Source of the DNA: CAZKWG01 sp964615375
GTDB taxonomy: Bacteria; Myxococcota_A; UBA796; CAZKWG01
Direction: 5' to 3'
NCBI GenBank assembly: GCA_964615375.1
Contig: CAZTOW010000002.1
Coordinates: forward strand, 62,001 to 126,000
DNA: 64,000 nucleotides
Of the stretch, positions 32,993 to 40,550 are shown piece by piece. How positions within the stretch are numbered: position 1 is the stretch's first letter; each line of letters begins with the position of its first letter. The position numbers and the translations under genes are program-made. The notes beneath the pieces were generated by a model, which had not been told where the DNA came from, ran no database searches, and saw only the letters and a program-made list of their open reading frames with translations.

Positions 32993-35698
32993 ATGCAGAA
33001 ATACTCTGACGGCGAACTCCAGAAATTGCAGGCCGAAGGCCTCCTCGCGGAGCGACGGCATGGGGCAGCAGCGGCCGGCAACTATCGTGCAGAACTCCCA
33101 ACTCTGAAGCAGGCCATTACGCGGCTGGCGCGCGACACCCTGCTTCGTAGGGGCCAGGCCCCTGATCTCATCGAGCGCCTCCTGCCTCCTCCGGCTCCCC
33201 CTCCTGCCCGACGAGGGATGCCCACGACCGGCGCGGTCAATATTTTCGCCCTGCTCATCGATTTCTCTGATCATGAGCACGAGCTCACGCGCGAACACAT
33301 CGACAAGCAGCTCTTCGGATCTCCGACGAATGGCTTCCCCTACGAAAGCCTGGTGCACTACTACGATCGCGCATCCTACGGGAAATTGATGCTGAGCGGC
33401 ACGACCTTCGCCTGGCATCGTGCGACGATCAGCAGGGCGAAGGTGAAGACGACCGATGAGGGCCGGGAGGCCCTGATCCGCGAGGCGCTCAACCAGCTGG
33501 AGGACAATGGTGAGGACTTCACGGTCTATGACGCAGACGGAGACGGGGTCATCGACTACTTCCTGGTGTTCTGGTCTGGCCCGACGACGGGCTGGCGGAC
33601 ATTCTGGTGGGGTCAGACCTGTAGGTTCTCGGACCACACGTTCAAGATCGGTGGGTGCAGACTCGGGAAGTACTCCTGGCAGCCAGAGGAGAAAGAGGTC
33701 GGAAAAGGATTCAATGTCCGCACCCCCATTCACGAGACCGGGCACGCGCTGGGACTGCCCGATCTGTATGACTACGAGGAGGACGAGGGGCCGAAGGGCG
33801 GTGTCGGCAACATCGACATGATGGACAACAGCAGGTACGACTTCAACTGCTTCAGCAAATGGCTGCTTGGTTGGCTGGAGCCAGTCGTCGTCAGCTCCGG
33901 TTCACAGACGCTCACATTGTCATCGTCCTCGGACACCGATGCGTCCTCCTGTGTGGCGATCTGGCCTGGCCTGGAGCAGGGGGACATCTTCTCCGAGATG
34001 TTCATGGTCGAGCTCCGACGCAGGACGCAGAACGACAAGCACTTCCCAGCAGCGGGCCTGCTCGTGTGGCACATCGACGCGCGCCTCGATGAGGCCGGGG
34101 AGGGATTCGCCTACGACAACTCCTACACCTCTCACAAGCTGGTCAGGCTCATGGAGGCTGACGGGCGTGAGCATATCGAGGCCGGCGGCGACGCGGACAC
34201 CGCCGACAGCTACAAGGTGGGCACCACAATCGCGGCCTGGACCTGGCCGTCCTCTGCCTGGTACAGCGGGAAGCCCTCGGGGGTAGTGGTCGCGCCTCGC
34301 AAGCTGAACAGCTCGGGAGACGGGATCGAGCTCCGCGTCCGTGTGGAGGACCTCGACAAGTACGTTGATGGGCGTGTCTTCGACTGGAGATACTACCTCG
34401 AACGCTATCCAGACCTCCCTGAGCACGGCGTCAACACGAGGGCCGAGGCCGAGCGTCACTGGATGAGCTATGGGCTACGGGAGGGTCGTCAGGGACATCT
34501 CCACTTCCAGGTCCGAGAATACCTCTCGATGTATGGAGACCTCGAGGCCGCATTTGGCGACGACCGTGGGCTGGCGATTGAACACTATCTCCTGCACGGG
34601 CTCCAAGAGGGGCGCGTAGGCGTCTTCGCCTTGGACGGGAGAGTCTTCGACTGGCAGTTCTACCTCAACCGATACGAAGATCTCCGGGCGCACGGCGTCA
34701 CTGGCGAGGCCGCCGCGCAGCTCCACTGGTTGACCTATGGAGTGAAGGAGGGCCGACAGGGGCATGCCAGCTTCCAGGCCTCGCAGTACCTGGCTCTCTA
34801 CAGCGATCTACGAGCGAATCTCGGGGACGACCCCTGGCGGGCCATCGAGCACTACCAGACAAATGGCCTCGCCGAAGGCCGGGTCGGCGTGTTCGCGCTC
34901 GACCCAGGGGTGTTCGACTGGAGCTTCTATCTCCAGATCCATCCTGACCTCCCCGCCAACGGAATCGACAACGAGGCGTCGGCCAGGACCCACTGGCTCA
35001 CCTTCGGGATCAAGGAGGGACGACGGGCGAGCGCATCCTTCCGCGCGAAGCGGTACCTGAGCCTCTACCAGGATCTGCAGACCGTATTCGGGGGCGATCT
35101 GGAAGCGTCCATTCGACACTATGTGGAATTCGGGATTGGTGAGGGCCGTGGAGACGCGCTCAACACCAACGTATTCGACTGGCAGTTCTACCTTGGACGG
35201 TACCCAGACCTTCCCGCAAATGGCGTATCTGACGAGACGGGCGCTGTGGGCCACTGGCTCAGATTCGGTGTCCGCGAGGGGCGACAGGGGCACCGCGAGT
35301 TCGACCCGCGACAGTACCTCGCCATGTACAGCGACCTTCGGAGTGCGTTCGGGGAAGACTACGGCGCCGCGATCGAGCACTACTGCACCTTCGGTATCGC
35401 GGAGGGCCGCGCCGGGGTCTGGCCACTCGAGGGCAGGATCTTCGACTGGCAGTACTATCTGCAGCGGTACGAAGACCTCCGACAGCATGGGATCAGGACC
35501 GCCGCAGGCGCGCGGACCCACTGGTTGACCTACGGCGTGGATGAGGGACGGGTCGCCTCGACGACCTTCAATTCGCCCTGGTACCTCGCGCACAACGTAG
35601 ACGTCCGCGCCGCGGTAGGAGCGCGGAACTACCTCGGCGCCATCCAACACTGGCTCTTGCACGGCATCGCCGAACACAGGCCTGGGGCGCCCGCCTGA
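32993..35698 (+). CDS. M6-type metallopeptidase with five C-terminal ~89-residue repeats
   Basis: A 901-residue protein. The peptidase part (~70-460) has the zinc motif His247-Glu-x-x-His251-x-x-Gly254-x-x-Asp257 and a downstream Asp-Met-Met-Asp Met-turn, as in immune-inhibitor-A-like M6 peptidases. A calcium-loop-like Asp-Ala-Asp-Gly-Asp-Gly lies before it. From ~462 to the end are five repeats, each with a Val-Phe-Asp-Trp-x-x-Tyr-Leu half and a Tyr-Leu-x-x-Tyr-x-Asp-Leu half. No signal peptide is visible at the chosen ATG (after a run of G). Base composition is clearly less GC-rich than the neighbours, as is the 220-base leader, suggesting acquisition by transfer. Confidence 0.8.
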   Translation: MQKYSDGELQKLQAEGLLAERRHGAAAAGNYRAELPTLKQAITRLARDTLLRRGQAPDLIERLLPPPAPPPARRGMPTTGAVNIFALLIDFSDHEHELTREHIDKQLFGSPTNGFPYESLVHYYDRASYGKLMLSGTTFAWHRATISRAKVKTTDEGREALIREALNQLEDNGEDFTVYDADGDGVIDYFLVFWSGPTTGWRTFWWGQTCRFSDHTFKIGGCRLGKYSWQPEEKEVGKGFNVRTPIHETGHALGLPDLYDYEEDEGPKGGVGNIDMMDNSRYDFNCFSKWLLGWLEPVVVSSGSQTLTLSSSSDTDASSCVAIWPGLEQGDIFSEMFMVELRRRTQNDKHFPAAGLLVWHIDARLDEAGEGFAYDNSYTSHKLVRLMEADGREHIEAGGDADTADSYKVGTTIAAWTWPSSAWYSGKPSGVVVAPRKLNSSGDGIELRVRVEDLDKYVDGRVFDWRYYLERYPDLPEHGVNTRAEAERHWMSYGLREGRQGHLHFQVREYLSMYGDLEAAFGDDRGLAIEHYLLHGLQEGRVGVFALDGRVFDWQFYLNRYEDLRAHGVTGEAAAQLHWLTYGVKEGRQGHASFQASQYLALYSDLRANLGDDPWRAIEHYQTNGLAEGRVGVFALDPGVFDWSFYLQIHPDLPANGIDNEASARTHWLTFGIKEGRRASASFRAKRYLSLYQDLQTVFGGDLEASIRHYVEFGIGEGRGDALNTNVFDWQFYLGRYPDLPANGVSDETGAVGHWLRFGVREGRQGHREFDPRQYLAMYSDLRSAFGEDYGAAIEHYCTFGIAEGRAGVWPLEGRIFDWQYYLQRYEDLRQHGIRTAAGARTHWLTYGVDEGRVASTTFNSPWYLAHNVDVRAAVGARNYLGAIQHWLLHGIAEHRPGAPA
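34370..35695 (+). repeat. Five tandem ~267-bp coding repeats in the M6 peptidase gene
   Basis: The Phe-Asp-Trp units recur at about 34.38, 34.64, 34.91, 35.17 and 35.44 kb, i.e. every 261-267 bases. Each unit contains two related halves with Glu-Gly-Arg ends. Such units resemble tryptophan-containing repeats seen in large surface proteins; their ligand is unknown. Confidence 0.8.
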
Positions 35699-35777
35699 GC
35701 CTGAGTTCTCCTCATCACGTCGCGACCCAGCCCCCGGGCTGGGCCGCCCCCCGCCCGCCGCGATACCCTCCCGGGTC

Positions 35778-37136
35778 ATGCTCCCCCTCGATCTCTACCG
35801 GCGCCTCGACGCCACCGCGCTCTCCGAGCTGCTCCACCGCGGAGAGCTCCACCCGAGCGCGCTCCTGGAGACCGCGCTCGCCGCCGTGGCCGCGCTCGAC
35901 CCGGGCCTCGGCGCGGTGGTGGCGCTGCATGCGGAGGAGGCCGCGGCCCAGATCGCCGCCGGACTGCCCGCCGGCCCCCTGTCCGGTCTGCCCTTCCTGC
36001 TCAAGGATCTCGGGCTCCTCCAACGGGGCACGATCACCACCCACGGCCTCCCGGCGCGCTACGACCGGCCCGCCGAGGCCGACTGCGCCACGGTGGCCCG
36101 CTTCCGGGCGGCGGGGCTGGTCCTGTTCGGCAAGACCCACAGCGCGCCGCTGGGGATGAGCATGGAGACCTCCTCCCGACGCTTCGGCGTCACGCGCAAC
36201 CCCTGGGATCGCGCGCGCAGCGCGGGGGGCTCGAGCGGGGGCGCGGCGGCGGCGGTGGCGGCGGGGATGGTGCCGGTGGCCCAGGCCAGCGACGGGGGCG
36301 GGTCGCTGCGGATCCCGGCGGCCTGCTGCGGGCTGGTGGGCCTGATGCCGACGGCGGTCAGCGCGCCTCTGGAGAGCGCCCAGGGTGAGGGCCCCGCCCC
36401 GGTGCGCCACGTCCTCGCCCGGACGGTGCGAGACCTCGCCCTGTTCACAGAGGCCCTCGGCCCGCCCGGCCCGAGCGCGCCTCGCCCAGGCTCCCTCCGC
36501 CTCGCGCTCTCCACCACCGCGCCGCTATGCCTGCCAGTGGACCCGATCCTGCGCTCCAGCGTCGAGGACGCGGCCCTCCGCGCGGCCCAGGCGGGCCACC
36601 GGGTGGAGCTCGCCGATCCACCCCTGGGCGATGTGGAGCTGCTGGCCGGGCTGGGCCTCCTCCAGAGCCAGGCGGCGGCCTCGTCCCTGAGCGCGCGCGC
36701 GCTCGCGGCGGGGATCACGCCGCGCCCCGGCGAGCTGGAGCCCCTGCTGGAGGCGCGCCTCGCCAGCCCCCGTCCCCCCGCGGCCCTGACCCAGGCGAGC
36801 GCCCGCCTGCGGGCCTTCCGCGCGGAGATGGCCGCCTTCTTCGAGCGCTACGACCTGCTGCTCCAGCCCGTCACCGCGCTCCAGCCCCCGCCCCTGGGGA
36901 CGCTCGACCTGGAGGGCGAGGACCTGGAGACGCACCTGCTCCTGTCGCTGGCCTTCGCGCCCTTTCCCTGGATGGCCAACGCGGCGGGGCTGCCCTCCAT
37001 CAGCCTGCCCCTGCCCACCGACGGTCTCCCGCGCGGCCTGCTGGTGACCGGATCCTGGGGATCGGAGGCTGAGCTCCTGCGCTTCGCCGCCGGGTGGGAG
37101 GCCGAGGCGCCCTGGCCCACGGTCCTCCCGCGCTGA
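35778..37136 (+). CDS. Amidase-signature family hydrolase
   Basis: A 452-residue enzyme of the amidase signature family. The Ser-cisSer-Lys triad is complete: Lys76 (Leu-Leu-Lys-Asp-Leu-Gly), the cis-Ser at 152 in Gly-Gly-Ser-Ser-Gly-Gly, and the nucleophile Ser176 in Ser-Asp-Gly-Gly-Gly-Ser-Leu-Arg-Ile-Pro. It lacks gatB/gatC neighbours, so it is more likely a free amidase than the tRNA amidotransferase subunit. The substrate is unknown. Its 3' end faces the serine hydrolase gene with a 6-base gap. Confidence 0.88.
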   Translation: MLPLDLYRRLDATALSELLHRGELHPSALLETALAAVAALDPGLGAVVALHAEEAAAQIAAGLPAGPLSGLPFLLKDLGLLQRGTITTHGLPARYDRPAEADCATVARFRAAGLVLFGKTHSAPLGMSMETSSRRFGVTRNPWDRARSAGGSSGGAAAAVAAGMVPVAQASDGGGSLRIPAACCGLVGLMPTAVSAPLESAQGEGPAPVRHVLARTVRDLALFTEALGPPGPSAPRPGSLRLALSTTAPLCLPVDPILRSSVEDAALRAAQAGHRVELADPPLGDVELLAGLGLLQSQAAASSLSARALAAGITPRPGELEPLLEARLASPRPPAALTQASARLRAFRAEMAAFFERYDLLLQPVTALQPPPLGTLDLEGEDLETHLLLSLAFAPFPWMANAAGLPSISLPLPTDGLPRGLLVTGSWGSEAELLRFAAGWEAEAPWPTVLPR

Positions 37137-37142
37137 GCGCCC

Positions 37143-38369
37143 TCAGCCGAGCGCGCTGGCGGCGGCGTGGAAGCGCCCGATGGCGCCGTAGACGGCCATG
37201 CCGATGCCGCACTCGGCCTGGATGGGCTCCACCATGTTGTGGGTGAGGAAGACCATCACGGTGTCCGTGGTGGGGTCGGCCTGCCACCAGCCGCCGAAGC
37301 CGCCGGGCCAGCCGACGGTGCCCACGCCGCCCGCGCAGATGGTGGGGAAGGCGCCCTCGGGCTCCATCACCACGGCCACGCCCAGGCCGAAGCCCAGGCC
37401 GAAGGAGAAGATGGGCATCCCGCCCACCTCGGCCGTGACGCGCTGATCGGGGCTGAGCGCGTTCTCGCGCATCATGGCGAGGGTCTCGGGTCGCAGCAGG
37501 CGCACGCCGTCCACCTCGCCGTCACCCAGGAAGATCCGGGCGAAGCGCACGTAGTCGTCGGCGGTGGACCACAGGCCCTGGCCCCCGGACATGAAGGTGT
37601 AGCTGGCGGGGCGCTCGGGCAGGGTGGAGCCGCCGGGCCCGGTGCTGCGGCGCACGCGGTTCCCGTCGTCGTCCCAGCCGTAGGTCACGGCGCGGCGGTG
37701 ACGCTTGTCCACGGGCACGTCGAAGAAGGTGTCCACCAAGCCCAGCGGCTCGAGCACGCGGCGACGCAGCACCTCGTCGAGCGGGAGGCCCTCCATCCGC
37801 GCGATCAGCAGGCCGAGCAGGTCCGTGGCGTGGCTGTAATGCAGGGTGGCGCCCGGCTGGTCGATGAGCGGCAGGCGCGCCAGGGCGGCGATCCAGGCGT
37901 CCGGGCTGTGGGCGTTGTCGATGTCCGGCCCGAGGATCTCGTCGTAGGCGGCGGCGATGGGTCCGCGCCAGAAGGGCCCGTAGGTGAGGCCCGCCTGGTG
38001 CGTGAGCAGGTCGCGGAAGGTGATGGGGCGCGCCGCGGGGACCGTGTCGGAGAGCGGGCCGTTGGGATCGCGCAGCACGCGGGGGGCGGCGAGCTCGGGC
38101 GCCCAGCGGGCGACGGGATCATCCAGGGTGAAGCGCCCCTCCTCCAGGAGCTGGAGCGCGGCCACGGTGGTGATGGGCTTGGTCATCGACGCGACGCGGA
38201 AGATGGCGTCGCCGGCCATGATCACGCCGTTCTCGACGTCCTGGTGCCCATGGGCGCCCGCGTGGCTGAGCCGGCCGCCGCGCCAGACCCGCGTGACGGC
38301 GCCGGCGATGCCGCCCGCGTCCAGGACCGGGCGCAGGGCCTGCGAGATGGTGTCAGGGTCGGTAGACAT
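37143..38369 (-). CDS. Beta-lactamase-fold serine hydrolase (EstB/class C-like)
   Basis: A 408-residue enzyme of the penicillin-binding/beta-lactamase superfamily. The SxxK motif is Ser61-Met-Thr-Lys64. The Tyr motif is Tyr178-Ser-His, with His instead of the usual Asn, common in the esterase branch. A Gly-Trp-Pro-Gly-Gly-Phe-Gly-Gly stretch near 325 replaces the KTG box. No signal peptide is seen, so it is probably a cytoplasmic esterase rather than a beta-lactamase. AGGAGG precedes the ATG. Confidence 0.87.
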   Translation of the reverse strand: MSTDPDTISQALRPVLDAGGIAGAVTRVWRGGRLSHAGAHGHQDVENGVIMAGDAIFRVASMTKPITTVAALQLLEEGRFTLDDPVARWAPELAAPRVLRDPNGPLSDTVPAARPITFRDLLTHQAGLTYGPFWRGPIAAAYDEILGPDIDNAHSPDAWIAALARLPLIDQPGATLHYSHATDLLGLLIARMEGLPLDEVLRRRVLEPLGLVDTFFDVPVDKRHRRAVTYGWDDDGNRVRRSTGPGGSTLPERPASYTFMSGGQGLWSTADDYVRFARIFLGDGEVDGVRLLRPETLAMMRENALSPDQRVTAEVGGMPIFSFGLGFGLGVAVVMEPEGAFPTICAGGVGTVGWPGGFGGWWQADPTTDTVMVFLTHNMVEPIQAECGIGMAVYGAIGRFHAAASALG

Positions 38370-38663
38370 GGCGGCCTCCTATATCGTACCCCCGATGGCA
38401 CGGCCACCGGCACAGGATCCCCGTAGGATCGGAGGCATCCTCACCGGCTGGGTCGCGCCACGTCCGCGCGAGAGGAGGACGGTCGAGGTCTTGCACACGC
38501 TTGGAGGGGTCTTTCACTCCACCCACATCCAGGTAACCCAACTTGGCCCGGTACACCTGGACGCGGCCCGGGGTCCGAGTGAAAGAGGAACGGCCAAAAA
38601 GTTTCTTACACCCCACCTTTACACCGAATGCCGGGCGCGCCTATGGTGCCCTCGGAGGTTCTC
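38370..38663. promoter_or_regulatory. Divergent promoter region with a long-spaced dyad
   Basis: This 294-base gap between divergent genes holds TCTTTCACTC (38510-38519) and its exact complement GAGTGAAAGA (38577-38586), plus a more AT-rich stretch (38597-38630) just upstream of the lipoprotein gene. No gene is seen in it. The dyad could be a regulator site for the gene at 38664. Confidence 0.35.
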
Positions 38664-40478
38664 ATGAGACGTGCCGCCACGCTCCTCGTCCTGCTGATGC
38701 CCGGCTGCTACACCTACCCGGGACCGCCCTCGTGCGAAGCGATCCCGCTCCCCGATCCGGTCGAGACCGACTGCGACGAGAGCGCCGATCTGGACGAGGA
38801 CGGCACGATCGACTGCCTGGACCCGGACATCGACGGCGACCGCCTCCGGAACCTCTGGGACTGCTCGCCGCTGGATCCTGCCCCGGCGGTCCCCGTCCTC
38901 CACGCGGGCGGGCGCTGCGACGAGACGGAGACCCGCGGGGACGGCGATCTCATCGTCGCGGCCGGCACCACCGAGATCTGGGAGACCGAGAGCACGACCC
39001 TGACCCTGGACGCCTCCGCCGGCATCGGGAACGAGACCATCACCGTCGGCGACGGGAGCCGGTTCCAGGAGGGGGACGAGCTCCTGATCATCAGCCAGCA
39101 GGGTGACCACGCCGGCCGCTACGAGTTCGTCCTCGTCGCGAGCGCCGACGCCAGCACCATCACCGTCGAGCCCTATCTGGTCAACGACTACGACGCGGCC
39201 GACATCGTCCGCGTCCAGCGCGTCCCGCACTACGACAGCGTGACCGTCAACGGCACGCTGACCACGACGGGCTGGTCCGACGGCGGCAGCGGGATCATCT
39301 TCTTCCGCTCCTGCAGCACGGTGGACATCTCGGGCGCCGTGGACGTCACCGGGCTCGGCTTCGCCGGCGGGGACGGCGTCGCGGGGAACGAGGACTGGCC
39401 GACCACCGGCGAGAGCTGGAGCGGCCCGCCCGCCACCTCCGACGTCGCCGAGGACGAGGAGTCGGAGTACAACGTCGGCGCCTGCAACGGAGGCGGCGGC
39501 GGCGCGCCCGCCGAGGAGCAGGAGGGCGACGCGCTGGAGGATCAGAGCGCCAGCGGCGCGGGCGGCTCCTTCGCGACGCGCGGCGAGTACTCGGTCAGCA
39601 GCGACAACGAGAAGTACGCGCAGCCCGGCGACACCTACGGGGACGCCCAGCTCTCCACCTGGCACCTGGGATCGGGCGGCGGCGGCGGCGCCCCGGACAT
39701 CGAGCCCGACGGGGACGACACGGACAACGTCAGCGGATCGGGCGGCGCGGGCGGCGGTCTGGTCACCATCTTCGCCCGGGAGAGCCTGGAGGTCTCCGGC
39801 TCGCTGAGCGCCCGGGGCGCGCGCGGCTCGGACGGTCAGAGCCAGGAGGGCCGGGACTCGGACGGGATCCCCATCGGCGGCGAGGTCGGCGGCGGCGGCG
39901 GCGGCTCGGGCGGACAGATCATGCTGGTGAGCCCGAGCGTCGCGACGGTGGGCGGGACCACCGACGATCCCAACATCGCCCTCCGCTACGGCGAGGGCGG
40001 CTTCCCCGCGGAGGCGGGCGAGGTCATCGGCGAGGACGAGGACGACGAGATCATCCGCGGGGGCCACGGGGGCTACGGCTACCTCCGCGTGGACGCCGCG
40101 GAGATCGACAACTCCGGCGAGATCGCCGCCGACACGCAGGACGGCTACTATGAGGGCGACATCGAGGCCTGGTGCTGGGAGTCCCCGGATTACCCAGAGA
40201 TCCCCTGCACGACCGACGCGGACGGGGACGGCGTGCTGGCCTGGGAGTGCGGCGGCGCGGACTGCGACGACGCCGACGCGGGCATCTACCCGGAGGCCGA
40301 CGAGATCGTGGCGGACGGCGTTGACCAGGACTGCGACGGCTACGACGTCTGCCAGGAGCAGAGCTGGCTGCAGGGCGGGCTGCAGACGACGAGCTGCGCC
40401 ACCGGCGGCGGTGGCCTGACGAGCTCGGCGGCGGCCCTGGGCCTCGCGCTGGCGCTCCTGCGTCGGCGCCGGTCCTGA
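38664..40478 (+). CDS. Gly-rich surface lipoprotein with MopE-like motif and MYXO-CTERM-like tail
   Basis: A 604-residue protein with GGAGG six bases before the ATG. The signal segment ends Leu-Met-Pro-Gly-Cys (lipobox, Cys15). Residues ~70-240 are beta-rich, and ~240-470 contain long Gly/Asp/Glu stretches as in parallel-beta surface proteins. A MopE-type Asp-Cys-Asp-Asp-Ala-Asp...Asp-Gln-Asp-Cys-Asp-Gly unit lies near 540. The end is Ser-Cys-Ala-Thr-Gly-Gly-Gly-Gly followed by a hydrophobic helix and Arg-Arg-Arg-Arg, like the MYXO-CTERM sorting tail. Having both a lipobox and a sorting tail is unusual. Function unknown. Confidence 0.7.
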   Translation: MRRAATLLVLLMPGCYTYPGPPSCEAIPLPDPVETDCDESADLDEDGTIDCLDPDIDGDRLRNLWDCSPLDPAPAVPVLHAGGRCDETETRGDGDLIVAAGTTEIWETESTTLTLDASAGIGNETITVGDGSRFQEGDELLIISQQGDHAGRYEFVLVASADASTITVEPYLVNDYDAADIVRVQRVPHYDSVTVNGTLTTTGWSDGGSGIIFFRSCSTVDISGAVDVTGLGFAGGDGVAGNEDWPTTGESWSGPPATSDVAEDEESEYNVGACNGGGGGAPAEEQEGDALEDQSASGAGGSFATRGEYSVSSDNEKYAQPGDTYGDAQLSTWHLGSGGGGGAPDIEPDGDDTDNVSGSGGAGGGLVTIFARESLEVSGSLSARGARGSDGQSQEGRDSDGIPIGGEVGGGGGGSGGQIMLVSPSVATVGGTTDDPNIALRYGEGGFPAEAGEVIGEDEDDEIIRGGHGGYGYLRVDAAEIDNSGEIAADTQDGYYEGDIEAWCWESPDYPEIPCTTDADGDGVLAWECGGADCDDADAGIYPEADEIVADGVDQDCDGYDVCQEQSWLQGGLQTTSCATGGGGLTSSAAALGLALALLRRRRS

Positions 40479-40550
40479 ATCTCCCAAGAACCGCAACTGC
40501 TGCTTTCCCCGCGTCCTCCAGAGACCGACGGGACCCGATGGAGCTGCTTC

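Noticed and set aside
35778..37136. GatA subunit of the tRNA amidotransferase
   Set aside because: No gatB or gatC is adjacent and flanking genes are unrelated; a stand-alone amidase fits better.
37143..38369. True class C beta-lactamase
   Set aside because: No signal peptide and no KTG box; Tyr-Ser-His replaces Tyr-Ser-Asn, as in esterases of the same fold.
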